Below, piece by piece: positions 6,817-14,301 of a stretch of DNA of 15,050 nucleotides. This DNA comes from an uncultured Eubacteriales bacterium (GTDB lineage: Bacteria > Bacillota > Clostridia > Oscillospirales > CAG-272). Each line of letters begins with the position of its first letter. Position 1 is the first letter of the stretch. Location of the stretch: NCBI GenBank assembly GCA_905205065.1, contig CAJLCI010000040.1, positions 1 to 15,050 on the forward strand. The letters run 5' to 3'. The translations under genes and the position numbers were made by a program. Under the pieces are notes generated by a model, which searched no databases, had not been told where the DNA came from, and saw only the letters and a list, made by a program, of their open reading frames with translations.

Positions 6817-7428
6817 TTATGCACCATAAAGGTGATTTTTTCTAATATACGCCGCAACAGATTCCGGAACATATTCATCAAATCTGTCGTCCGCTGCTGA
6901 ATTTCTGACAAATGTAGACGACATTTCATACGCCTTCGCTCTCAGCACCGCAATTCTCGCCTCATATTTTTTTATATAATGGTGTTTAGCCTTCCGAATT
7001 TTTACATTTAAAAGCTCTTCGTCAGCTTCTCTGCGTATTAAAGCAATCCGTGCAAGTCTAAATATCTGTTCCGGCATATACCATTCCTCAAGAGAGAGAA
7101 ACATATCCGTTCCGCACAGAAATGTAAGCGTTCCCTCGCTTCTAAAATGTTCAAGAGTTTTTACAGTATAACTTTTTCCACCGGCTTTCATTTCATAATC
7201 CGAAACCTCCGCTTTGGATATGCCGGAAAAGGCAAGTCTCGTCATGTTAAGTCTGTCGTTTGGAGTATCATATTCAAGGCGTTTGTGCGGAGGAATAAAC
7301 GCAGGTACAACATAAAGCTTGTCAAGCATAAGCTCGTCAATTACAGCCCTTGCAGCATAGACATGCCCGTTATGTGGCGGAGAAAATGTGCCTCCGTAGA
7401 TACCGATATCAGCCACCGACGTAATCAT
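6817..7428 (-). CDS. nadD: Nicotinate-nucleotide adenylyltransferase
   Basis: NadD joins nicotinate mononucleotide with ATP to make deamido-NAD, a late step of NAD synthesis. The nucleotidyltransferase motif GGTFSPPHNGH (12-22) binds ATP and the motif SSTFVR (170-175) closes the active site. The length of 203 residues is normal. The start is ambiguous. ATG 7428 touches its only purine-rich site (AAAAGGGG) with no spacing, which is poor. GTG at 7416 gives a protein starting three residues before IGIYGGTF, as in typical family members, but with a long gap of 12 bases to that site. It lies between rdgB (77 bases upstream, with a tandem repeat in the gap) and yqeK. Confidence 0.95.
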   Translation of the reverse strand: MITSVADIGIYGGTFSPPHNGHVYAARAVIDELMLDKLYVVPAFIPPHKRLEYDTPNDRLNMTRLAFSGISKAEVSDYEMKAGGKSYTVKTLEHFRSEGTLTFLCGTDMFLSLEEWYMPEQIFRLARIALIRREADEELLNVKIRKAKHHYIKKYEARIAVLRAKAYEMSSTFVRNSAADDRFDEYVPESVAAYIRKNHLYGA

Positions 7429-7466
7429 CCCCTTTTATCTTAATCGAAATACCAAATCAAAAATCG

Positions 7467-7490
7467 GATATATTCACCGATATATTCACC
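7467..7490. repeat. Perfect 12-bp tandem direct repeat upstream of nadD
   Basis: GATATATTCACC occurs twice with no gap (7467-7478 and 7479-7490) in the rdgB-nadD intergenic gap. On the minus strand part of it can form a 5-bp ATCGG/CCGAT hairpin followed by TTTTTG, a weak terminator-like structure. It could be a tandem operator for nadD, or a slippage product. Confidence 0.8.
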
Positions 7491-7505
7491 ACTATGTTGC
7501 CAATA

Positions 7506-8123
7506 TTAATTTATAAGAAGCATTTTAGAAAAGCTGTTATAAAAATCTTCAAGTGCGCGCGCTCTATGGCTTACACGGTTTTTCTCATCAGGAGACATTT
7601 CCGCAAAAGTTTTTTTCATCGGCGCATAATAAAAAAGAGGATCATAACCAAATCCGCCGTCTCCGACCGCTTCCCTGAGAATTGTTCCGGCGCATTCTCC
7701 CCTGCACATAATTTCTCTTCCATCCGGCAAAATACAGCAAATAACGGAAACGAATCTGGCCGTCCGTTCATTATCCGGTACTCCGTCAAGCTCTTTCAAT
7801 AGCTTTCGGTTATTTTCGCTGCTGTCTCCGCCGGAATATCTTGCTGAAAAAACTCCGGGCGCTCCACCGAGAGCGTCAACCTCCAGCCCGGAGTCATCAG
7901 CTATAGCAATATATCCTTTTCCCGTAAGCGCGCTCGCCTTAATTCTTGCATTTTCTTCAAAAGTATTTCCGTTTTCCTCGATTTCCCCGATGCCAAGCTG
8001 TCCGGCAGTTATTACCGAAAAGCCTCCGTTATCTTTCTCAAAGCCTTCAAATATTCTTTTCAGAATATTCTCAATTTCTTCTACCTTATTTTTATTATGG
8101 GTTGCAATAACAAAATCCAACAA
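7506..8123 (-). CDS. rdgB: XTP/dITP diphosphatase (HAM1/RdgB family)
   Basis: House-cleaning nucleotide pyrophosphatase that removes dITP, XTP and related deaminated purine nucleotides from the pool. Family motifs are all present: ATHNKNK (7-13), the NTFEENARIKA loop (53-63), the acidic DDSGLEVDALGG (76-87) with GVFSARY, GDGGFGYDPLF (154-164) and SHRARAL (185-191). The length of 205 residues is normal. The start is a TTG at 8123, preceded by AAGAAAGG at 8 bases; a second TTG follows directly. No ATG fits. It starts 37 bases after the ftsY stop, so it probably belongs to the ftsY transcript. Confidence 0.96.
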   Translation of the reverse strand: MLDFVIATHNKNKVEEIENILKRIFEGFEKDNGGFSVITAGQLGIGEIEENGNTFEENARIKASALTGKGYIAIADDSGLEVDALGGAPGVFSARYSGGDSSENNRKLLKELDGVPDNERTARFVSVICCILPDGREIMCRGECAGTILREAVGDGGFGYDPLFYYAPMKKTFAEMSPDEKNRVSHRARALEDFYNSFSKMLLIN

Positions 8124-8160
8124 AACAATTACCTTTCTTTAAAACTCATAAACCGGATTA

Positions 8161-9066
8161 TCAGTCAAAAAGCGCCCTTACAAAATCATCTGCATTAAAC
8201 TCTTCAAGATCTTCAACCTGTTCACCTACGCAGATATATTTAACAGGTATATCGAGCTCTTCCTTTATTGAAAATACAATTCCACCCTTTGCCGTACCAT
8301 CCAGTTTGGTTAAAATCAAACCCGTAATATCGGCTGCATTTTTAAATTCCTTCGCCTGACTTATTGCATTCTGTCCGGTCGTTGCGTCTATGACAAGAAG
8401 AGTTTCGCGATCTGTTCCGGGAAGCTCTCTTTCAATAACGCGGTCGATTTTTGCAAGCTCATTCATCAGGTTTTTCTTATTGTGAAGCCGTCCTGCCGTG
8501 TCGATTATGAGGACATCCGAATTTCTCTTTTTTGCTGCCGCCGCGGCATCGAATACTACTGCCGCCGGATCAGAGCCTTCTGTATGTTTAATAAGATCCA
8601 CCCCAACTCTGTCCGCCCATATCTGAAGCTGATCAATTGCCGCGGCCCGAAACGTATCCGCGGCTGCAAGAAGTACGTTTTTACCGTTCCGTTTCAGATT
8701 CGCGGCAATTTTGGCAATCGACGTGGTTTTTCCTACTCCGTTTACACCGATAACAAGTATAACTGACGGAGTGGTTCCTATACGCAACGGTTCTCCTTCA
8801 CCGATTTCAGATTTCAAAATTTCACACAGTGCAGCCTTTGCCTGCTCTGAATCGGAAATTCTTTCGTCTTTAATTCTGTCTCTCAATGAATTTATAATTT
8901 TTTCGGTCGGCTCTACCCCGACATCTGCCATTATTAAAAGCTCCTCAAGCTCTTCAAGCATTTCTTCATCTACACGAACAAAAGATTTAAACAGATTATC
9001 AACCTGTTTAAAAATTCCCTCCTTTGTTTTAGTCAGTCCATGCTTAAGTCTGTCGAAAAAAGACAT
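8161..9066 (-). CDS. ftsY: Signal recognition particle receptor FtsY
   Basis: SRP receptor GTPase that docks ribosome-SRP complexes at the membrane for co-translational insertion. Numbered from ATG 9066 (301 residues), a short N-domain (about 1-95) begins MSFFDRLKHGLTKTK, a likely membrane-contacting helix. The G domain has GVNGVGKTT (107-115, P-loop), ADTFRAAAIDQL, DTAGR (189-193) and TKLDG (253-257). The long acidic A-domain of E. coli FtsY is absent, as usual in Gram-positives. ATG 9066 is preferred, with CAGGTG six bases upstream; the open frame extends to a TTG at 9105 but gives a non-family N-terminus. It lies downstream of smc after a 282-base gap. The SRP partner ffh, often close by in Bacillota, is not in the window. 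Confidence 0.97.
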   Translation of the reverse strand: MSFFDRLKHGLTKTKEGIFKQVDNLFKSFVRVDEEMLEELEELLIMADVGVEPTEKIINSLRDRIKDERISDSEQAKAALCEILKSEIGEGEPLRIGTTPSVILVIGVNGVGKTTSIAKIAANLKRNGKNVLLAAADTFRAAAIDQLQIWADRVGVDLIKHTEGSDPAAVVFDAAAAAKKRNSDVLIIDTAGRLHNKKNLMNELAKIDRVIERELPGTDRETLLVIDATTGQNAISQAKEFKNAADITGLILTKLDGTAKGGIVFSIKEELDIPVKYICVGEQVEDLEEFNADDFVRALFD

Positions 9067-9201
9067 TATTAACACCTGTGCCTTTCTACATTCAATAAGG
9101 GGCAAAACCCCGTCACAAGGCTGTTGCAGAGGCGGATTGTACCGCCGGAAACAATAATTATAATCCGATGCCTACAGACCACTTACCTTTTCGGCCAAAC
9201 A

Positions 9202-9229
9202 GCATTTACAGTCTGGCATTTTACAGACG
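9202..9229. repeat. Imperfect 14-bp tandem repeat in smc-ftsY gap
   Basis: GCATTTACAGTCTG (9202-9215) is followed directly by GCATTTTACAGACG (9216-9229). The junction also forms an inverted repeat GTCTG (9211-9215) / CAGAC (9224-9228) with an 8-base loop. A further TACAGAC occurs at 9173-9179. Confidence 0.7.
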
Positions 9230-9279
9230 CAGCCGGTCCGCCTTTAAATATAAGTAGGTTAGAATAATAAGTTCTTCAT

Positions 9280-9301
9280 ATATCGCATCAATATCGCATC
9301 A
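9280..9301. repeat. Perfect 11-bp tandem direct repeat in smc-ftsY gap
   Basis: ATATCGCATCA occurs twice without a gap (9280-9290, 9291-9301), just downstream (minus sense) of a TATAAT at 9308-9303. Placed there it could be an operator, but no regulator is known to match it. Confidence 0.8.
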
Positions 9302-9348
9302 AATTATATACATCGTCCGTTCATTTCATAAAAGCTAACGAACCGGAG

Positions 9349-12300
9349 TCAGTTTATCTTTACTCCAAGCTTATTTTCAGCGTCGAAAATGCTCAGTGTC
9401 AGAACACGTGAAATTCCGCGCTCAGGCATTGTAACACCGTATAAAGTATCCGCAATCTCCATTGTACCTCGTCTGTGTGTAATTACAACAAACTGCGTAT
9501 CTTCAGAATACCGCTTAATATAATCCGCAAACCTCGCAACATTTACATCGTCAAGCGCAGCCTCAATTTCATCCAGAACCGCAAACGGAGTAGGATTTAC
9601 ATTGAGAATTGCGAAAAAAAGCGCTATAGCCACAAACGACTGCTCTCCTCCTGAAAGCAACGACATACTTTTGACAATCTTTCCCGGAGGAGCAACATTG
9701 ATTTCAATTCCGCATGTAAGAGGCTCGCAGGGATCTGTAAGTCTGAGCTCTGCAGTACCTCCCCCGAAAAGCTCCCGGAACGTCGCCTTAAAATTAAAGT
9801 CAAGCTCAGCCATAACATCAAGGAATCTCTTTTTCATGTCTGTTTCAAGACCGTCGATTATCTTTTCCAAATCGGTTTTAGAAACACACAAATCATCATA
9901 CTGCTGACGCATAAATTCCGCCCGCTCACTGACTTCCTTATATTCGTCGATTGAATCTAAGCTAACCGATCCGAGCGCGCGTATCTTATTTTTAAGATCC
10001 GCCGAAGCGGAATTTGTCCTTGCTCTCGTCTGCTCGGTTACAGGAGGATAATTAAGAGCGGCCGCGGTAGCATATGTAAGCTCGTACTCATCCCACAGCT
10101 TTGAAGAAAGCTTATCCTGTTCGGATTTTGTCTGTTCAAGCTTCGAGTCAAGCTCGGTATATGCCCTGAAAAGATTTTCGCGTCTGTGTGATTCTTCTTT
10201 TACCTGATTCCGCAGCTTTGACAGCGCCGCGTCTCCCGCAATCCCTTCGTTTATAAGATCATCATGCTCACGTCCGAGTCTGCCGGCCTCCGTTTTAAGC
10301 TCTTCAATCTGGTTTGACATCTCTGCAAGTCTGTCTGCATACATTCTGCAGGATTCATCCGCAGATTTTATATTTTCAGAATCCCGCTCAGCGGCCTCCA
10401 GCAATGATTTTACGGAATTTTCACTTATTTCAATATTGTTTTCTTTGCTCTCGATTTCCTTTTCAACCTGCGTGATTTTTATAAGCTGGGAATTTGAATT
10501 CTCTATACTGTCGGAGATAGCTTTGTTACATTCACTATGCCGTTTTTCAAGCTCTTCCCGCTGTTTTTCCGTTTCCGAAAGCTCATCGGTCAGTCCCCTG
10601 ATCTGATCTTCCAGCTGAAGCTTTTCCTCCGCATCGCGTTCATCCCTGATTTTAAGCTCATCAAGTGCTTCAAGCGTTTTATTGTACAGCTCTTTATCTC
10701 CGTCAAGCTGAGACTGAATTACAAGCTGCTGTGACTTTTCCGCTCCGATCATCGTGTTTAAAACATTAAGGTTCTGCTCATTTTCCTCAAGCTCACGGGC
10801 CGTCTCGTCAAGTTCTTTCTGAATAGATGCAATTGCCTCTCGATTTGCAGTAAGTTCAATTCCTATTTTTTCAGCTTCACCTTCAAATCTCGCAATTTCC
10901 TGAGCTCTCGTCAACATTCCCGAATCGCGCTTTGTACTTCCTCCGGTAAATGATCCTCCTGCATTTATCAGCTGTCCGTCAAGCGTGACAATTCTTACTC
11001 GATAGCCCATCGAACGCGCACACTCTGTTGCATTTGACAGATTATCAAAAACAACCGTTCTACCGAGCATATACTCAATAACATTTTTGCAGCGATCATC
11101 ACACCGTATAAGCCCTGAAGCAATTCCTATATAACCGCGGTATTTCTCAAGATGATTCAGATCAATATTCAGCGGCTGCGCTTTCACCGACGAAACCGGA
11201 TAAAAGGTTGCCCGGCCAGCTCCGTTCTTTTTAAGGAGCGATATTGCCTCCTTAGCAGAATTTTCGTTTTCCACAATAATATTCTGAACATTTGAACCAA
11301 GCGCAGTCTCTACTGCCACGCTGTATTTCGAAGGAACGTCAATCATTCTTGAAACCGGACCGAATATTCCCGGAAGTTTTCCTCGCTCGGAACTATCCAT
11401 TACAAACCGTACACTGTTACTGTATCCCTCAAAGTGTTCTTCCATACGCCGGAGAGTTTCGGCACGCTGCTTTTTCGACGTATAATCACTCACTAATCTG
11501 CCCTGACTATCACGCAGATTCTCAATCTCCGCAGCCTTATTTTCATTCTCACTTTTAAGGAGCGCGCATTTTTTTCTGATAACATCTAAGCGATCGGAAT
11601 AATCGGCAATTGTCGCATCAGCTTTATCATATCTTTTCTGCAAAAGCTCATTTCTTTCCCGAAGTTCCTCAAGTGTTGTATTAAGCTCTTCTCTACGTCC
11701 TACAGAGCTATCGCTGAACCCTGATATTTCCGAAAGCTTAAGTTTATCCGATACAAGTCGTTCGCGCATTCCGCGGATTAAATTTTCCTTGTCGGACATG
11801 AGTTCCTCAAGGCATGATCGCTTTTGTTTCAGTTCCTCAGTATCAGCAAGACGGCATTCGTATTCGGCGCGAAGTTCCCCAAGCCCCATCCGAAGCTCAG
11901 CAAGCTGATCCTTTAGCTCTGACAGATTTTTTAAAGCTTCTTCATATGCCGAAACGTGCATTGAGCGGTTAAGCTCGGCCTCACTTCGTCTTTGTTTCTG
12001 GTGTTCAATTTCTGTATTTATAACCCGTACGCTGCCTTCAAGTTCAATAACACGTTCGCTGTTTTCACGTATTTTCTTCTGGACAGATTCGGCCTTTATC
12101 TTATTCGCCTGAGATTCATTATATAGTCTTTCATTTTTTGCCTCAAGAGCAGAAAGCTCACCGTCAGCTTCATCCAGAACACGCTTGGCAACCGCGACAG
12201 AATCAGAAAGCTCATTTACTTTTCTTCGTATCGTCTCAACATCAAAAAGCCAAAGAGACACATCAAGACGCTTCTTTTCCTCATAAAGCTGCAGATATCG

Positions 12301-12945
12301 TCTTGCCTTTTCAGCCGCTTTTTCAAGAGGCGCCACACGTGACTCAAGCTCCCTCAGAATATCCCCCGCGCGTGTCATATTCTCAGTCACAGTATTCATT
12401 TTACGTTCCGCCTCGTTTTTACGGAATCTGTATTTTGAAATACCTGCCGCCTCCTCAAATATAGTTCGGCGGTCTTCACTTTTCTGAGATACAATTTCGG
12501 AAATTTTACCCTGACCTATAATTGAATATCCGGATCTTCCCACTCCGGTATTCATAAACAACTCTGTAATATCCTTTAAACGGGCAGGCTTCCTGTCTAT
12601 AAGATACTCACTCTCTCCGCCGCGGATACAACGCCGCGTAACCACTATTTCATCTCCGCAGTCAGGAATTTTCCCGGATTCGCTGCTATTGTCAAGTATA
12701 AGAGAAACCTCGGCCGACGACATAGCTCTTCGGGAATTTGAACCGGAAAATATAACATCCTCCATTTTACTTCCGCGTACTCCCTTAGCTGATGTTTCGC
12801 CAAGCACCCACCTGATCGCATCGGATATATTCGATTTTCCGCTTCCGTTCGGTCCCACAACAATTGTAGCACCGGGATTAAAGTTCAGTACGGTTCGATC
12901 CGGAAAAGATTTAAACCCCTGAAGCTCCAATGACTTTAATTTCAA
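9349..12945 (-). CDS. smc: Chromosome segregation protein SMC
   Basis: ATPase of the bacterial condensin that, with ScpA and ScpB, loops and compacts chromosomal DNA. Numbered from the TTG at 12945 (1198 residues; B. subtilis Smc is 1186), the N-terminal head has Walker A GPNGSGKS (31-38) and the Q-loop segment SIIGQGKISEIV (about 141-152). A long coiled coil leads to a hinge (about 520-665, GIFGPVSRM to GGSFTGGSTKRDSG), then a returning coil rich in Glu/Lys/Leu. The C-terminal head has the signature LSGGEQSF (from 1097) and Walker B with VLDE (1123-1126) and the D-loop EAALDD. TTG 12945 gives the family start KLKSLELQGFKSF and has GGATGG nine bases upstream. The frame stays open to a TTG at 12990 but adds no family-like sequence. 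Its leader contains unusual inverted repeats. It is flanked by a radical SAM gene and ftsY. Confidence 0.97.
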   Translation of the reverse strand: MKLKSLELQGFKSFPDRTVLNFNPGATIVVGPNGSGKSNISDAIRWVLGETSAKGVRGSKMEDVIFSGSNSRRAMSSAEVSLILDNSSESGKIPDCGDEIVVTRRCIRGGESEYLIDRKPARLKDITELFMNTGVGRSGYSIIGQGKISEIVSQKSEDRRTIFEEAAGISKYRFRKNEAERKMNTVTENMTRAGDILRELESRVAPLEKAAEKARRYLQLYEEKKRLDVSLWLFDVETIRRKVNELSDSVAVAKRVLDEADGELSALEAKNERLYNESQANKIKAESVQKKIRENSERVIELEGSVRVINTEIEHQKQRRSEAELNRSMHVSAYEEALKNLSELKDQLAELRMGLGELRAEYECRLADTEELKQKRSCLEELMSDKENLIRGMRERLVSDKLKLSEISGFSDSSVGRREELNTTLEELRERNELLQKRYDKADATIADYSDRLDVIRKKCALLKSENENKAAEIENLRDSQGRLVSDYTSKKQRAETLRRMEEHFEGYSNSVRFVMDSSERGKLPGIFGPVSRMIDVPSKYSVAVETALGSNVQNIIVENENSAKEAISLLKKNGAGRATFYPVSSVKAQPLNIDLNHLEKYRGYIGIASGLIRCDDRCKNVIEYMLGRTVVFDNLSNATECARSMGYRVRIVTLDGQLINAGGSFTGGSTKRDSGMLTRAQEIARFEGEAEKIGIELTANREAIASIQKELDETARELEENEQNLNVLNTMIGAEKSQQLVIQSQLDGDKELYNKTLEALDELKIRDERDAEEKLQLEDQIRGLTDELSETEKQREELEKRHSECNKAISDSIENSNSQLIKITQVEKEIESKENNIEISENSVKSLLEAAERDSENIKSADESCRMYADRLAEMSNQIEELKTEAGRLGREHDDLINEGIAGDAALSKLRNQVKEESHRRENLFRAYTELDSKLEQTKSEQDKLSSKLWDEYELTYATAAALNYPPVTEQTRARTNSASADLKNKIRALGSVSLDSIDEYKEVSERAEFMRQQYDDLCVSKTDLEKIIDGLETDMKKRFLDVMAELDFNFKATFRELFGGGTAELRLTDPCEPLTCGIEINVAPPGKIVKSMSLLSGGEQSFVAIALFFAILNVNPTPFAVLDEIEAALDDVNVARFADYIKRYSEDTQFVVITHRRGTMEIADTLYGVTMPERGISRVLTLSIFDAENKLGVKIN

Positions 12946-13010
12946 AATATACAACCATCCATTTTTATTATTAAACGGTAAAATACGCAAGCAATATAAC
13001 TAAAAGCGAG

Positions 13011-13063
13011 ACGTCTTCACTTGTAAGACGTTCGAATGCAAAGATGTTCAGCTGTACGTCTTA
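13011..13063 (-). promoter_or_regulatory. Candidate alternative-hairpin leader upstream of smc
   Basis: Three complementary segments lie in the 146-base gap before smc. In minus-strand order they are TAAGACGT (13063-13056), ACGTCTTA (13031-13024) and AAGACGT (13017-13011). The middle one can pair perfectly with the first (8 bp, 24-base loop) or with the last (7 bp, 7-base loop), but not both. No T-run follows, so it is not a standard terminator. A role as an RNA switch or as a protein-binding operator is inference. Confidence 0.4.
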
Positions 13064-13091
13064 TCAAATCCGATACAGCAAACCAAAATTT

Positions 13092-14132
13092 TTACTTATT
13101 TATAATATCAACCTTAACATCATATTTAGAAAACTCAGGATTTTCCGCAATCAAAATCTCTGCCACTCCGCATAGCTTTCTCAGATACTTTCTATTCGCT
13201 CTGCGGTGTCCGCTTACAGCCGATGTCATTTTTTCTGCGCATTGAACACGGAGTACAAGTCCGTTCTGCCTGTCCGTTCCCTCAAGCAGGGGTAAAAGCT
13301 GCGACATTATACGCCGTAAAATAACGCGGCTTGAAGCCATATCTCCGATAGCAGGTTCATAACCTCCGGCTACTATACCTGTGTCAGTTGCAAGCTCTGT
13401 TCCTGAACACAATCCTATCCTGATAATCGGAACGGAATTGGCGTCAAAAAATTCTATTAAATCAGCCACGCGATCTATAGTATCCTCTTCATCCGGCGGA
13501 ACATATCTGCCGTCCCTCATCATTTCTTCGAGTCCTGTACCGGCAAAAACCATAGTAGGATAGATACGCACTGCATCGACATGCGCCATACACAGCCTCA
13601 TCGCTGTATACCTTTCGTCACTCGGATCAGATCCCGGAAGTCCGGTCATCATCTGTCCGACAAGGCTGATTCCGCTCTCCTTGATAAGCTTACACGCATT
13701 TTCGGAATGGGCAGATGTATGTCCCCTGCTACAGAGACTCAGTACTTTATCCGACATACTTTGAATTCCAAGCTCTATTGTGCTCATACCGTACTTTTTC
13801 AATATGCCGATTACTTCAGCATCAATATAATCCGGTCTTGTAGAACAGCGCAAGGAATTTACACTCCCGTCAAGAAGATACGGCTGAACAAGTTCAAGAA
13901 GCTCGATCATTTCATCTCTCGGAAGTCCTGTAAAGCTTCCCCCAAAAAAGGCAATTTCAGTATAAACATTATCCTTGGGATCCCGGATTCCGTCCAGTAT
14001 CTTGTCAATATTTAATTTTACGTCCTGTATTTCAAAACTCTTTACTCCTGATATCTTTCTTTGATTGCAGAACGCGCAGGTATTGGGACATCCGAGATGC
14101 GGTATAAAAACGGGAATATTTATATGCTTCAT
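13092..14132 (-). CDS. Radical SAM protein of unassigned substrate (Elp3-like radical SAM fold, no acetyltransferase domain)
   Basis: A 346-residue radical SAM enzyme. The iron-sulfur motif is Cys15-x3-Cys19-x2-Cys22 (GCPNTCAFCNQRKIS). Other family segments follow: FFGGSFTGL (62-70), CSTRPDYID (96-104), ELGIQSM (120-126), SRGHT (135-139) and GQMMTGLPG (159-167). These resemble the radical SAM half of Elp3 and of coproporphyrinogen oxidase-like proteins, but there is no C-terminal acetyltransferase domain; the last 80 residues are basic and not recognised. Homologues between rnc and smc are familiar in Clostridia and are often labelled 'elongator protein 3-like'; the reaction is not established, and tRNA or small-molecule modification is only a guess. 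The ATG at 14132 follows AAAGG by about 12 bases and overlaps the stop of a 22-codon upstream frame (TAATG). Confidence 0.9.
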   Translation of the reverse strand: MKHINIPVFIPHLGCPNTCAFCNQRKISGVKSFEIQDVKLNIDKILDGIRDPKDNVYTEIAFFGGSFTGLPRDEMIELLELVQPYLLDGSVNSLRCSTRPDYIDAEVIGILKKYGMSTIELGIQSMSDKVLSLCSRGHTSAHSENACKLIKESGISLVGQMMTGLPGSDPSDERYTAMRLCMAHVDAVRIYPTMVFAGTGLEEMMRDGRYVPPDEEDTIDRVADLIEFFDANSVPIIRIGLCSGTELATDTGIVAGGYEPAIGDMASSRVILRRIMSQLLPLLEGTDRQNGLVLRVQCAEKMTSAVSGHRRANRKYLRKLCGVAEILIAENPEFSKYDVKVDIINK

Positions 14133-14200
14133 TATATAACCATGCCTTTGTATATCGGCACCTTAACCGGACTCAGCTTCTGTAAAACAGTGATTTCCAT
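14132..14200 (-). CDS. Candidate 22-residue upstream ORF coupled to the radical SAM gene
   Basis: An ATG at 14200-14198 opens a 22-codon frame starting MEITVLQKLSPVKV. Its TAA shares one base with the ATG of the radical SAM gene (TAATG), a usual sign of translational coupling. There is no good binding site before its ATG (GGACGG only two bases away). The start lies between a CTGT/ACAG hairpin (14180-14190) and the arm GTCCGG (14205-14210), which can pair with CCGGAC (14167-14172). It may be a leader peptide or chance; I do not recognise the peptide. Confidence 0.25.
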   Translation of the reverse strand: MEITVLQKLSPVKVPIYKGMVI

Positions 14201-14301
14201 GACCGTCCGGAAAAATGCAGATAAATTGCCTTTTAATATATAAAATCTTTTATAAACTGCCCTATAACTTACTTATAAACCATTTAAAGTTTGCTTTAAG
14301 C

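Larger units (their letters stand above)
9067..9348. other. smc-ftsY intergenic region (282 bases) with repeats and hairpins
   Basis: This is the longest gap within the minus-strand gene run. It holds an 11-bp perfect tandem repeat (9280-9301), a 14-bp imperfect tandem repeat (9202-9229), a GGCGG/CCGCC hairpin (9131-9146) and a GGGG/CCCC hairpin just upstream of the ftsY binding site. On the minus strand there are two perfect TATAAT boxes. The one at 9308-9303 has a weak TTATGA at a 17-base spacing; the other, near 9155, has no recognisable -35. A promoter for ftsY is plausible but not firm. A 15-codon Cys-rich reading frame (9172-9219, minus) lacks a binding site. No known riboswitch or RNA family was recognised. 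Confidence 0.6.

Noticed and set aside
8711..9157. Plus-strand 148-codon frame overlapping the ftsY 5' end
   Set aside because: The Ser-rich translation is the reverse complement of the FtsY N domain; no binding site or conserved motif.
13011..13031. Intrinsic terminator after the radical SAM gene
   Set aside because: The 7-bp hairpin is not followed by a T-run (CTCGCTTTTAG follows), and it lies in the smc leader rather than downstream of an isolated unit.
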